64,000 bases of DNA from Pseudomonas fluorescens (GCF_000802965.1 NZ_JSAK01000007.1:26178-90177), one strand, 5' to 3'. Positions 40,127 through 48,785 are shown, counted from the stretch's first letter. The notes: generated by a model from the letters alone, not told the origin. A program made the numbers and translations.

Positions 40127-40315
40127 ATGAACGTTGTACCAGCCCGCTTAGTTCTGTCCCGTAAAGCCGGTGAGACCATCCACATTGGTGACAACATCAT
40201 CATTGATGTTCGTGTCGACCCGGACCGCCCGAAGTTCATCAAGGTGGGCATCACCGCCCCCCGCGAAGTGAAGATTCTCCGGTCGGAGCTTATTGCCGAT
40301 GGCGAAAGCGCATAA
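40127..40315 (+). CDS. csrA: CsrA/RsmA-family RNA-binding protein
   Basis: 62 residues. The family pattern is clear: LVLSRKAGETIHIGDNIIID then VGITAPREVKILRSEL. The two RNA-contact regions of CsrA are kept (L-x-L/V-S-R-K near the N-terminus and the Arg in LRSEL, equal to R44 of E. coli CsrA). CsrA dimers bind GGA motifs at ribosome-binding sites and repress or stabilise mRNAs; in Pseudomonas the host versions are RsmA/E. A phage copy would be able to change host metabolism or phage gene order. AAGGA precedes the start, and its last 17 bases overlap the next gene. Confidence 0.8.
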   Translation: MNVVPARLVLSRKAGETIHIGDNIIIDVRVDPDRPKFIKVGITAPREVKILRSELIADGESA

Positions 40316-40523
40316 GAAACGCATCTACGACCTTACCGACGTCCTGTTGGTTATGAGCCTGGCGGCTCGGATACACCAATCCAACGCCGCCGTGCGCAAA
40401 TCCGCAATCTCGATGTACCCCAACGCCAATCAACGCGCCCGGATCGCTTTGGTCCTGGTGCGTGATTCGCAACACCCGATAAACGTGCTCGACCTATTTC
40501 TCAAGGAACTCACAGATGAGTAA
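40299..40523 (+). CDS. Hypothetical 74-residue protein
   Basis: Starts MAKAHKKRIYDLTDVLLVMS at the ATG inside the end of the csrA-like gene. Basic, helical; segments HQSNAAVRKSAISMYPNANQ and LVRDSQHPINVLDLFLKELT. It overlaps the following exonuclease gene by 8 bp. The tight packing suggests coupling; function unknown. Confidence 0.5.
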   Translation: MAKAHKKRIYDLTDVLLVMSLAARIHQSNAAVRKSAISMYPNANQRARIALVLVRDSQHPINVLDLFLKELTDE

Positions 40524-41130
40524 GCCCCGCGCTGAAGTGGCCATTGACCTCGAAACACTGTCCACCTCCCCTGCTGCCAAACTGCTGTCGATCGGCGCCG
40601 TCGCCGTCTGCGCTGCCACTGGCCAAACGATCAAGTTCTACACCGCCACCAGCGTTGCCTCGCAACCTGTTCGCAAGACCGACGCCTCGACCCTCGACTG
40701 GTGGTCCACGCAAAGCCCCGATGCACGCAAAGCCTTCGACTATGCCCACAGCGACGAATGCCCAACCCTCGCCGAAGGCCTAACTCAACTGACCGACTGG
40801 CTCGGCAAACTGGGCGAGACCCATGACGTGCACGTATGGGGCAACGGCGCGGACTTCGACATCGGCATCCTGAACCACGCCTACAAGGAAATCAGCCCGT
40901 TCGTGCCGTGGTATTTCCGCAACGTCCGCGACATGCGCACGCTGTACGACATCACCAAGCGCTTCGGCCTGGAGATCAAAGTCCCTCGCGTCGGTACCCA
41001 CCACAACGCACTGGACGATGCCCAGTTCCAGGCCGATGTGATCATGGAGTCGCTGCGCCAGCTGGACGACCTCGCCTCTCAACTCCGTGCTGCCGACGCT
41101 TTGGCTGCTGAACTGGTCGGGAGCGCGTAA
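40516..41130 (+). CDS. DEDDh-type 3'-5' exonuclease
   Basis: 204 residues. DEDD motifs in order: EVAIDLETLS (Asp and Glu of motif I), WGNGADFDIGILNHAY (motif II) and THHNALDDAQFQADV (motif III, His and Asp). It resembles Rv2179c-type exoribonucleases and phage DexA-like proteins. It would remove 3' nucleotides from RNA or single-stranded DNA, for proofreading help or host nucleic acid degradation. It shares one base with the start of the kinase gene. Confidence 0.75.
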   Translation: MSKPRAEVAIDLETLSTSPAAKLLSIGAVAVCAATGQTIKFYTATSVASQPVRKTDASTLDWWSTQSPDARKAFDYAHSDECPTLAEGLTQLTDWLGKLGETHDVHVWGNGADFDIGILNHAYKEISPFVPWYFRNVRDMRTLYDITKRFGLEIKVPRVGTHHNALDDAQFQADVIMESLRQLDDLASQLRAADALAAELVGSA

Positions 41131-41687
41131 TGAACCTGATCGGCCTGATCGGCAAAGCCCGGGTCGGCAAGGACACTGCGGCCGAGCACCTGCACATGTG
41201 GCATATGTTCAACCGTTACGCGTTCGCCGCACCACTCAAGGATATGCTCAGCGCTGCCTTTGGCCACGATATTGGTGAAGCAGACGGCGCCGCCAAGGAA
41301 CAAGTGATCGACTGGCTGGGCAAAAGCCCGCGCCAACTGACGCAGCTCCTCGGTACTGAATGGGGTCGCAACTGCGTCCACCCCCAACTGTGGACACTAC
41401 TTGCCGAACAACAGTGGATTCACTGCCAACGTGGCCTTTCCCACGGCCTGGTGATCAGCGACGTTCGCTTCGACAACGAGGCCGAATGGATTCTCCAGCA
41501 GGGCGGCACCCTGATCGAGATCACCCGCGGCACCGCCGCCCCAGTGAACGCCCACGCCAGCGAAGCCGGCGTCCACTTACGCTATCCCCGGTTCATGGTC
41601 AGCAACGACGGCACCCTCGACGAGCTGTATAGCGAACTCGATCGCATCGTTTTTCTGCTGCCCACCAATACACGCATTGCGTCTTAA
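41130..41687 (+). CDS. Deoxynucleoside monophosphate kinase
   Basis: 185 residues. The P-loop LIGKARVGKDTAAEHL is at the N-terminus, followed by YAFAAPLKDMLSAAFG, TQLLGTEWGRNCVHPQLW and VISDVRFDNEAEWI, as in T4 gene 1-type dNMP kinases. It feeds dNDPs to phage DNA synthesis. The last codons carry the operator (41673-41681) that controls the next gene. Confidence 0.75.
   Translation: MNLIGLIGKARVGKDTAAEHLHMWHMFNRYAFAAPLKDMLSAAFGHDIGEADGAAKEQVIDWLGKSPRQLTQLLGTEWGRNCVHPQLWTLLAEQQWIHCQRGLSHGLVISDVRFDNEAEWILQQGGTLIEITRGTAAPVNAHASEAGVHLRYPRFMVSNDGTLDELYSELDRIVFLLPTNTRIAS
41673..41681 (+). promoter_or_regulatory. Operator-promoter 11
   Basis: Core CGCATTGCG within the last codons of the kinase gene, followed by TCTTAAAT (-10-like) and GGAGA Shine-Dalgarno for the secreted protein gene at 41700. 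Confidence 0.6.
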
Positions 41688-41699
41688 ATGGAGACCTGC

Positions 41700-42590
41700 A
41701 TGAAATCGAAAGCATTGTTGATCATCGCCCTGTTGGGCGCTTCGGCTCTGGCCCACGCGGCTGCCCCGGCCTCCCTGAACTTCTGCTCCGGCGGCAAGGG
41801 CGGTTTCTACGAATCGTTGGCCGAGACAATCGGCAAGAAGATCGTCAAGGACACCCCCACTGAACTGCACGTCCTCAACACCGGCGGCTCGGTGGAGAAC
41901 GCGCAGAAGATGAAGGCCGGCAAGTGCGACATCGCCGTCATTCAGGCCGACGTAGTCAGCTCCGGCGTGTTGCCCAATGACGTCAAGGTCACTGACGCAC
42001 ACACCGAAGTGGTCTATTGGCTGCACGGCAAGAGCGGTGTCGACGACTTCGGCAAGATGGAAAAGGACTCGATCGCTGCCAAGTACGCCTTCGCCTCGGT
42101 GCAGGGCTCCGGCGCCCTTACCACGGTGAAGAACTGGATCAAGACCGACAAGGATTACGAGGGCGCCCGCGTCATCGAGTTCGACAACTGGTACAGCGCG
42201 GCGGAAGCCGTGGCCCAGGGCTTCACCACCACCGAAGCCGGTGTGCGCATCGAGATCGCCGGCATGCTGTACATCGGCCGCGCCGGCAAGATCAGCTCGG
42301 ACATCACCGAGGACTTCGGTACCCAGATCCTGATCGGTGAGGTCAACGACGATTCCTTCGCCAATAGCAAGGACATCAACGGCAACCCGCTGTACAGCCA
42401 TTGCGACATCGACAAGCTCGGCATGTCCGGCTTGGAGAGTTCGACCATGGGCAAGCCCGATACCTACTGCGTCCGCGCCCAGCTGGTCTACAACAACGCC
42501 TGGCACCAAGGCCTTTCGGCGGATGACCAACGTGACGTGCGCCGAGCCGTCGACAAAGGCATCAACAGCACCGTGAAAGCGGTTCGCTGA
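41700..42590 (+). CDS. Secreted TAXI-like periplasmic binding protein
   Basis: 296 residues with a classical signal peptide (ends ASALAHA-AAPAS, cleavage near residue 20). The mature N-terminus has the TAXI/TRAP solute receptor pattern: NFCSGGKGGFYESLAETIGK, then LHVLNTGGSVENAQKMKAGK followed by CDIAVIQADVV. Later ALTTVKNWIKTDKDYEGARV and NWYSAAEAVAQGFTTTEAGV also fit the periplasmic-binding fold. It is unusual in a phage. It could alter host uptake or act in superinfection exclusion. The ATG at 41700 is chosen over 41688 because the signal peptide starts there. It has its own operator-promoter and a small membrane gene one base after its stop. Confidence 0.65.
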   Translation: MKSKALLIIALLGASALAHAAAPASLNFCSGGKGGFYESLAETIGKKIVKDTPTELHVLNTGGSVENAQKMKAGKCDIAVIQADVVSSGVLPNDVKVTDAHTEVVYWLHGKSGVDDFGKMEKDSIAAKYAFASVQGSGALTTVKNWIKTDKDYEGARVIEFDNWYSAAEAVAQGFTTTEAGVRIEIAGMLYIGRAGKISSDITEDFGTQILIGEVNDDSFANSKDINGNPLYSHCDIDKLGMSGLESSTMGKPDTYCVRAQLVYNNAWHQGLSADDQRDVRRAVDKGINSTVKAVR

Positions 42591-42591
42591 C

Positions 42592-42747
42592 ATGTGGCGC
42601 CTCTACACGCTGCTGCTGATCGTGGGCCTGTCACTGGGCGCCTCGATCGCGCTGCATGTGATCTCGATCTTGTACGGCGCCGGCGTCGTCACCGGCCTGC
42701 TCCTCGCCGCCCTGATCTGGTTTCGCGCCGCCCGCCACCGACGATAA
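42592..42747 (+). CDS. Two-helix membrane peptide, 51 residues
   Basis: Starts MWRLYTLLLIVGLSLGASIA; two transmembrane stretches (residues 4-28 and 30-45) and a basic tail (FRAARHRR). The start is one base after the stop of the secreted TAXI-like protein, and a terminator follows 5 bp after its stop, so these two genes form one exported/membrane unit. They could act as a pair at the envelope; this is inferred. Confidence 0.55.
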   Translation: MWRLYTLLLIVGLSLGASIALHVISILYGAGVVTGLLLAALIWFRAARHRR

Positions 42748-42752
42748 CCCCG

Positions 42753-42780
42753 ACCGGGGCCACGCGCCCCGGTGTCTTTT
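42753..42780 (+). terminator. Terminator after the envelope gene pair
   Basis: ACCGGGGC-CACGC-GCCCCGGT with an 8-bp stem (42753-42773), followed by GTCTTTT. The Shine-Dalgarno of the next gene comes right after the T-run. Confidence 0.75.
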
Positions 42781-42790
42781 GGAGATCCAC

Positions 42791-43093
42791 ATGGACAAGC
42801 AAATCAACCACCTCATGGCGTTTGCCGAACGACTCCTGCTGCGCGACGACATCAACGAACTGACCCAGGCTCTGGAACACGGTGTGCTCGCCGAGTGCGA
42901 ATGCGACGCCGATGCCATCGCCGTCCTGTCCGTCAACTTCGCCTCCTTCGTCATGAGCCTGGGCAAATCGCCTCGGGAACTCAACAGCATCACCGCCCTG
43001 GTCGGCCAGCTCGTCAACGGCATTGCCCAGAACCGCCACCGCCAACTCATGGGCCAGTGCGACTACGTCATGCCCTCCGCGACGGTGCACTGA
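42791..43093 (+). CDS. Hypothetical protein, 100 residues
   Basis: Starts MDKQINHLMAFAERLLLRDD after TTTTGGAGA. All-helical and acidic at the N-terminus (EHGVLAECECDADAIAVL). Directly precedes the polymerase exonuclease part by one base. It could be a small accessory of the polymerase; no family evidence. Confidence 0.5.
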   Translation: MDKQINHLMAFAERLLLRDDINELTQALEHGVLAECECDADAIAVLSVNFASFVMSLGKSPRELNSITALVGQLVNGIAQNRHRQLMGQCDYVMPSATVH

Positions 43094-43094
43094 T

Positions 43095-44246
43095 ATGAAG
43101 ATCCTTGGCGAAGACTACCTGCTGGTGACCTTGGACTTCGAGTCCTACTACGGCACCGGCTGCACCCTGACCAGCCTCAACACGTTCCAGTACCTGAACC
43201 ACCCCGAGTTCACCATCCACGGCGTGGGTGTGCAGCTCGACGATGGCCCAAGGCAATGGTTCCGCGACACGGCTGATGCCATCGCCTACATCGAGGACGA
43301 GGCCTGCGACACGCTGATCGCGCTGCTGTGCCAGAACACCCAGTTCGACGGCATGATCCTCCACCACTTCTACGACTGGCACCCCGACCTGTACCTGGAC
43401 ACCCAGTGCATGTCCAAAGGCCTGTTCCCGACCGAGTCGGCCAGCCTGGAGAAACTCTGCGAGCGGCTATGGCCCAACGACCTGTCGATGCGCAAGGGCA
43501 AGGAGCTGGTGCAGTTCCGTAACGTCACGACTCAACAGTTGTATGCCAGCGAAGCGATGCTCGCGGCGATGATCAAATATTGCATAGGAAACGACAAGAA
43601 AGACCAAGGCGACGTAGGGCTGACCTACGAGGCTTTTCTGCGCATGGAGCCTCATTATCCCGATGATGAGCTGCGCTTGATCGACCTGCACATCCGGATG
43701 ATGTGCAACCCAATTTTCACACTCAACAAGGACCTGGTCCAAGAGTGTTACGACGAAGGCGTGGAGAAACGCAACGCGCTTCTCAAAGCCGCCGGCGTCG
43801 CCACCACCACCCTGAGCTCCGACACCAAGTTCGCCGCCTACGTGCGCGACAAGTTGGGCATCACTCTGCCGATGAAGCCGTCACCCACAGTCAAGATCAA
43901 AGTCCTCGATGCCGAGGGCCGCGAGACCGGTGAGGAAGTGCCGAAGATGATCCCGGCATTGGGCAAAGCTGACATGGGCTTTCAGGAAATGCGCGCGCAC
44001 CACAAGGAGCACGAGCACATCTGGGCAGGACGTGTGGCGGCCAAGTCCACCGGCGAGATCACCCGTGCCGAACGCTTCCTGGAAACCGCCGACCAGTGCC
44101 ACGGGATGATGCCGGTGTGCCTGAACTACTATGGCGCCCACACCGGTCGCAGCTCAGGTACCGAGAAACTCAACCAGCAGAACCTGCGCCGCGGCTCCAA
44201 GCTGCGCCGGTCGCTCAGCGTACGCACAAGGCAGGTGGCGGTATGA
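43095..44246 (+). CDS. DNA polymerase A family, part 1 (3'-5' exonuclease and start of polymerase)
   Basis: 383 residues. An exonuclease domain with LVTLDFESYYGTGC (motif I, Asp-Glu) and CQNTQFDGMILHHFYDWHPD (motif II) is followed by a thumb-like helical part and by the family A signature LNYYGAHTGRSSGTEKLNQQ then NLRRGSKLRRSL. The ORF stops just after that point, before motif A. The next gene carries motifs A, B and C. The two overlap by 4 bp (ATGA), so both halves should be made together and could assemble. The start at 43095 follows the previous stop directly; a longer start at 43023 would overlap. Confidence 0.75.
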   Translation: MKILGEDYLLVTLDFESYYGTGCTLTSLNTFQYLNHPEFTIHGVGVQLDDGPRQWFRDTADAIAYIEDEACDTLIALLCQNTQFDGMILHHFYDWHPDLYLDTQCMSKGLFPTESASLEKLCERLWPNDLSMRKGKELVQFRNVTTQQLYASEAMLAAMIKYCIGNDKKDQGDVGLTYEAFLRMEPHYPDDELRLIDLHIRMMCNPIFTLNKDLVQECYDEGVEKRNALLKAAGVATTTLSSDTKFAAYVRDKLGITLPMKPSPTVKIKVLDAEGRETGEEVPKMIPALGKADMGFQEMRAHHKEHEHIWAGRVAAKSTGEITRAERFLETADQCHGMMPVCLNYYGAHTGRSSGTEKLNQQNLRRGSKLRRSLSVRTRQVAV

Positions 44247-45163
44247 CCGTTCAATTCGATCCCACATTGGTAGCCGACGCCACCCGCACCGCCATTACCG
44301 GCGACCAGCTGGTGTACGTGGTCGACTCCTCTAACATCGAGGCACGGGTATTGGCTTGGGTGGCCGGTCACCAGACCCTACTCCAGCAGTTCCGCGACAA
44401 GGAAGACGTGTACATCAACTTCGCCACGAAGGTGTACCAGCGTCCGCTGACCAAGAAACTCAACCCGCTGGAACGCCACGTCGGCAAAACCTGCGTACTT
44501 GGCCTGGGCTTTCAGGTCGGCTGGAAAAAGCTGCAATCGTCCCTGGCCACCAACGACCAGTTCCCGATGTACATCGAGGAGCCGGACTGCCGGCACATGG
44601 TCAACCTGTACCGGGCTGACAACGCGCCCATCGTCAATTACTGGGCAGAGGCCGAGCTCGCGATCTTCGACATGTTCATGGGCAACGAGCGCCAATGGGG
44701 TGCCCTGCGTATCTACAAGAACGCGCTGATCATGCCTAACGGCATGGCGTTGCAGTATCCGCACCTGCGCCACTCCGAACCGGATGAACAGGGTCGCATC
44801 GGCTGGGAATACTGGAACGGCAAGTTCTTCACCAACCTCTACGGCGGCAAGCTGACGGAAAACATCGTGCAGGCGCTGTCGCGCATTGTGCTGTTCCGCC
44901 AGATGCTCAAGATCGACACCCTGCTCATGTCCCGCGGCGGTCGCGTCGCGCTATCAGTGCACGACGAAGTGGTCGGGGTCGGCCCGAGCTTCGGTGCCCT
45001 TTACCTGGGCGTCGGTGCCGATGGCAAAGAGATCTGGTACGACACCAAAGGCGCCGATGAAGTGTTCGCCGACATGGTCGGCATCATGCGTACCCCTGAA
45101 CCCTGGTGCCTCGACCTGCCGCTGGATGGTGAAGGCGGCTACGCCTTCGAATACAGCAAATAG
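44243..45163 (+). CDS. DNA polymerase A family, part 2 (catalytic palm and fingers)
   Basis: 306 residues from MTVQFDPTLVADATRTAITG. Motif A is VVDSSNIEARVLAW, motif B (O-helix) is RHVGKTCVLGLGFQVG and motif C is SVHDEVVGVG, so the catalytic aspartates are all present. It lacks exonuclease and thumb, which are in the previous ORF. The break falls in the loop between the R-R-x-L element and motif A. A single frameshift in the past, a programmed shift or a true two-chain enzyme would all look like this; the matching ATGA overlap favours a working split gene. Confidence 0.75.
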   Translation: MTVQFDPTLVADATRTAITGDQLVYVVDSSNIEARVLAWVAGHQTLLQQFRDKEDVYINFATKVYQRPLTKKLNPLERHVGKTCVLGLGFQVGWKKLQSSLATNDQFPMYIEEPDCRHMVNLYRADNAPIVNYWAEAELAIFDMFMGNERQWGALRIYKNALIMPNGMALQYPHLRHSEPDEQGRIGWEYWNGKFFTNLYGGKLTENIVQALSRIVLFRQMLKIDTLLMSRGGRVALSVHDEVVGVGPSFGALYLGVGADGKEIWYDTKGADEVFADMVGIMRTPEPWCLDLPLDGEGGYAFEYSK

Positions 45164-45207
45164 TTCTCACGGGCGGTGGACTTGGGCAGCCGCCGCTCGT
45201 ATATACT

Positions 45208-45216
45208 CGCACTGCG
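45208..45216 (+). promoter_or_regulatory. Operator-promoter 12 (primase-helicase)
   Basis: TATACTCGCACTGCGATTAATTGG: core CGCACTGCG with ATTAAT as -10-like. It lies between the polymerase stop (45163) and the primase-helicase start (45233), and decides that start. Confidence 0.65.
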
Positions 45217-45232
45217 ATTAATTGGAGCCCCC

Positions 45233-47731
45233 ATGACAATTCCACTGACCTTCCTTGAGCCCGCGCCAGGACTGCGACTCGCCAAGGTGATTTCCCAGGA
45301 TGGCTCAACTCCGTACCCGAAAGCCCGCGTCTTCACCAGCCACACTCACTACCTCGCCCCCAACGAGGACGGTGTGCGCGAAGCTTTCGAGCACTTTCAG
45401 GCCCACGCCCTACGCGGCCACGCACTGATCAAAGGAATTCTCAAGACTGCGCTGATCAACGAACCGCGCCGGGGGCAAACCGACACCAACGCCCCAACCA
45501 ATCTGCTGGTGATCGACCTCGATGACTACATCCCCGAGGTCCTGCTGCCGGCCAACGTTACCACTGCGGATCTCGCCGCCACTGCCCGTGCCGTGCGTGC
45601 CCTGCTTCCAGCGCCGCTGAACACCACCGCGTGCATTGCCAACGCCTCTGCATCCACCGGCCACAAGCCGGGTGGCGTCATCGGCCTGCACCTGTTCTTC
45701 CTGCTCGACAAGCCGGTGCCACCGAGCCAGCTCAGCCACTGGCTGACCGGCTTGAACTTCGGCATCGAATCGTTCCGCGGTCAGACCAAGCTCAACCGCT
45801 CGGGCATTTCCGTGAAGTGGGTCTGCGATCCGGTGGTCTCGCGCAACGCCCAGATCGTCTACATCGCCCCGCCTGAATTGCGCGGCGTCAGTGATCCGTT
45901 CGCCACCCCTGCTGACCGCTGGGCGGTGATCGATGGCGAGCAATGGACCTGCGACATCCAGCCGCTGCTGCTCGACACCGTGCCGAGCGTGATCCAGCAG
46001 CACGCCGAGCGCCTGCTCAATGACCTGCGTAAAACCGCCGGCCTGAAGAAGATGACCCCCAACTACCGCCGCATGGTGGTGAACGGGGAAACCCTGCAAG
46101 TGCTGACCAATCCGGACCAGATGCAATTGGTCCTGACCCGGCACACCGACACCCACGCCTACTGGAACATCAACGGCGGCGACAGCAACGCCTACTGGAA
46201 CCCGATCGGCAACCCCGAGATCATCTACAACTTCAAGGGCGAGCCACCGTTCGAGCTGCGTCGGGCCAACGAGGAGACCTACAACTGGTACTGCGAGAAA
46301 TTCAAGACGCAGATCCGCGAAGTCAGCGACCCTCGCCCTTTGGCCTTCCGCGACCAGGCCACCGACCAGCACTACGCCGTTGAGTACAACCCACGCGACG
46401 ATCGCCTGCTTCGTTGCAACAAGATCCAGAAGCAGAACATCGCCGACTGGTGCGCCGGTTACGGCATGCCGATGCCCGACCCGATCCCCAACTGGGACAT
46501 CGAGTTCAACCCACAGTCGACGACGGTGATCGACTGGGATAACCAGCGCCTCAACCAGTTCCAGGCCACCGACCTGCTGCGCAACCCGCCGCCCGTCATG
46601 CCCGCCTACGCCGGTCGCAAGATTGGTGAGGCGCAAGCTGCTCTGCGTCAGTTGTGCCCGGCCATCCACCGCGTGCTGTTCCACATCTGTGGCAGTGCCG
46701 AGACCGAGTTCGAATGGTTCGTCAACTGGTTGGCCTACACCATCCAGACGCGCGAGAAAGCCATGACCGCTTGGATCTTCAGCGGCGTCCCGGGCACCGG
46801 TAAGGGCATTTTCTTCGAGCGCATCCTGCGCCCGCTGATCGGCGCCGCTTACGCCACGCGCAAGCGCCTCGATCACCTGGAGGAGCAGTTCAACGCCTAC
46901 CTGCAACAGACGCTGTTTCTGGTCTACGACGAGTTCCGCCTCAACGACTCGGCGCAGAGCGGCAAGCTGCTCAACAAGCTCAAGGACGAAATCACCGGGG
47001 CCACTTCCAACATCCGCGCCATGCGCACCGACACGGCTGAAGTGGCGAACTACACCAACTACATCTTCTTCTCCAACCATCTGGACGTGATCCGAATCGA
47101 AGAAGGTGACCGGCGCTTCAATATCGCTCCACCGCAGTTGCTCCCCTTGCGTTCCATCTGGCCGGAAATCACTGCCCAGTTGGGTCGCATCGACGATGAA
47201 ATCGGTACCTTCGCCGGGTTCCTGATGTCCTACGCCGCCTGTGAAAACAGCGCCAAGACCTGCATCGAGAACCAAGCCAAAGCCACGATGAAACGCTCGG
47301 CGATGCAATACAACGAGCGCTTCTGCATGGCTGCCAAGCACGGCGAATTCGATTACTTCCTCGATGTACTCGACCTCGATATTGCCAACGACCTGACCCG
47401 CTCAACGCAGATCACCACCGCACAGAAGTACATCAAGCACTGGGCCAAACAGATCGGCCAAGGCCCGTGCCGGGTGCCGATCAGCGACCTGCTCACTGTG
47501 TACCTAGCCCTCGGCGACATCCAGGCCAACAAGATGAGCCAGAAGAAACTCACCCTGCTGCTCGGACGCAACGACCTGCACGTCGAGCGCGTGCGCGTCG
47601 GCGGCGAACGCACTCCCTGCATCACCACCACCTGGTACTCCAGCGAACTCAGCGCTGACGAGATCCAGGACGTGATTGGTCCGCAGAACACCCCCGCGCA
47701 TGAACAGTTCGCCACGCCCACTCACCATTAA
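45233..47731 (+). CDS. Primase-helicase (D5/DUF5906-type)
   Basis: 832 residues from MTIPLTFLEPAPGLRLAKVI. The N-terminal half looks like a primase-polymerase (LLVIDLDDYIPE with the D-x-D pair; then GLHLFFLLDKPVPPS). The C-terminal half is an SF3-like helicase: Walker A FSGVPGTGKGIFFERIL, Walker B LFLVYDEFRLND and sensor NYIFFSNHLDVIRIEEGDRR. Such fusions start phage DNA replication. A longer frame from 45176 is rejected since the operator-promoter (45208-45216) lies within it. GGAGC precedes the start. Confidence 0.8.
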   Translation: MTIPLTFLEPAPGLRLAKVISQDGSTPYPKARVFTSHTHYLAPNEDGVREAFEHFQAHALRGHALIKGILKTALINEPRRGQTDTNAPTNLLVIDLDDYIPEVLLPANVTTADLAATARAVRALLPAPLNTTACIANASASTGHKPGGVIGLHLFFLLDKPVPPSQLSHWLTGLNFGIESFRGQTKLNRSGISVKWVCDPVVSRNAQIVYIAPPELRGVSDPFATPADRWAVIDGEQWTCDIQPLLLDTVPSVIQQHAERLLNDLRKTAGLKKMTPNYRRMVVNGETLQVLTNPDQMQLVLTRHTDTHAYWNINGGDSNAYWNPIGNPEIIYNFKGEPPFELRRANEETYNWYCEKFKTQIREVSDPRPLAFRDQATDQHYAVEYNPRDDRLLRCNKIQKQNIADWCAGYGMPMPDPIPNWDIEFNPQSTTVIDWDNQRLNQFQATDLLRNPPPVMPAYAGRKIGEAQAALRQLCPAIHRVLFHICGSAETEFEWFVNWLAYTIQTREKAMTAWIFSGVPGTGKGIFFERILRPLIGAAYATRKRLDHLEEQFNAYLQQTLFLVYDEFRLNDSAQSGKLLNKLKDEITGATSNIRAMRTDTAEVANYTNYIFFSNHLDVIRIEEGDRRFNIAPPQLLPLRSIWPEITAQLGRIDDEIGTFAGFLMSYAACENSAKTCIENQAKATMKRSAMQYNERFCMAAKHGEFDYFLDVLDLDIANDLTRSTQITTAQKYIKHWAKQIGQGPCRVPISDLLTVYLALGDIQANKMSQKKLTLLLGRNDLHVERVRVGGERTPCITTTWYSSELSADEIQDVIGPQNTPAHEQFATPTHH

Positions 47732-47741
47732 GGAATTCACC

Positions 47742-47912
47742 ATGGAACGCCAACTGACGGAAGAAGCGCAGGACGAGCGCGACGACTACGAGCGGTACCG
47801 CCGCGATTACGGTGGCTGCTCTTGCCACCTCAACCCACCGTGTGGCTGCTGCACCCATCCGGGCAACCCGCTGAATCAGGAAGACGATTCCTGCTGGATC
47901 GAGGTGGACTGA
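47742..47912 (+). CDS. Small cysteine-rich phage protein, 56 residues
   Basis: Starts MERQLTEEAQDERDDYERYR. The motif GGCSCHLNPPCGCCTHPGNP is a compact Cys/His cluster (five Cys, two His) that probably binds zinc; the same C-x-PPC-x-x-CTHPGNP pattern is found in small proteins of many phages. It sits between the primase-helicase and the RecB-like nuclease and could be an accessory of replication. AAGGAA is upstream. Confidence 0.6.
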   Translation: MERQLTEEAQDERDDYERYRRDYGGCSCHLNPPCGCCTHPGNPLNQEDDSCWIEVD

Positions 47913-47913
47913 C

Positions 47914-48783
47914 ATGACCGAAAAAGTCGCGTTTAACCCCGCGGCTTTCGGCGCTTCGCGCGTCGAGAAGCCTGCACCTGCGGTCCATGTCCCGGACACC
48001 TTGGCCTTCAACCCGCAAGCGATCAATCAGCGCCTGCAAGTCGAGCGCCAGTCGATCGTTGATCTACGCACCGCACCACTCGGCCCGGTCGGGCAGTGGT
48101 CGATGAGCCGGCTGTTCGAGTTCGAGAACTGCCCGCATGCCGTGTACCTGGGCAAAGTCATGAAGATGCCAACGCCCAGCGGCCCGGCAGCGGATCGCGG
48201 CACCCAAGTGCACAACCACATCGAAGGCTACATCCAAGGCGAACACGCCGACGTCATCAAGGAAATGAACGGCTTCATCAAGCTGATCGACCTGTTGCGC
48301 GACGAGTTCATCGAGGGTCGGGTGGAAGTTGAAGGCGACTGGGCCTACGACCGCAACTGGACAACCACCGGCTGGACCGACAAGGACTGCTGGGCACGGA
48401 TGAAGCTCGATGCCCTGTGGCATGAGTCGGACACCAGTGCCGACATCATCGACTGGAAGACCGGCCGCAAGTTCGGCAACGAACTCAAGCACAACCAACA
48501 GGGCATGGGCTACGCCATCGGTGCATTCCACCGCTATCCCAACCTGCAATTCGTCAACGTCAAGTTCGCCTACCTCGACAAGAGTGACGAACTGATCGGC
48601 AGCTACACCCGCAAACAGGCCGAGCTGCTCCAGCCGATGCTCACCGAGCGTGCCGACAAGATGACCACCTGCACTGACTTCGCGCCCAAGCCGAGCTTCA
48701 GCGCCTGCCGTTGGTGTGCGCACAAAAACGTCCAGGAAGGCTTCGACGAGCCGGCCTGCAAATACAGCTACGAGGGAATCTGA
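47914..48783 (+). CDS. PD-(D/E)XK nuclease, RecB/Cas4-like
   Basis: 289 residues. The catalytic part is ADIIDWKTGRK (D-x-K pattern) with HNQQGMGYAIGAF, preceded by RGTQVHNHIEGYIQG (upstream His). The C-terminus has CRWCAHKNVQEG and ACKYSY, a cysteine set like the Fe-S cluster of Cas4/AddB-type nucleases; the upstream Cys lies at ENCPHAVYLG. It probably processes DNA ends for recombination-dependent replication or packaging. Start 1 bp after the previous stop. Confidence 0.75.
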   Translation: MTEKVAFNPAAFGASRVEKPAPAVHVPDTLAFNPQAINQRLQVERQSIVDLRTAPLGPVGQWSMSRLFEFENCPHAVYLGKVMKMPTPSGPAADRGTQVHNHIEGYIQGEHADVIKEMNGFIKLIDLLRDEFIEGRVEVEGDWAYDRNWTTTGWTDKDCWARMKLDALWHESDTSADIIDWKTGRKFGNELKHNQQGMGYAIGAFHRYPNLQFVNVKFAYLDKSDELIGSYTRKQAELLQPMLTERADKMTTCTDFAPKPSFSACRWCAHKNVQEGFDEPACKYSYEGI

Positions 48784-48785
48784 TC

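Noticed and set aside
45410..47341. 643-residue open frame on the minus strand
   Set aside because: Antisense to the primase-helicase, which has clear motifs; composition is typical of a shadow frame.
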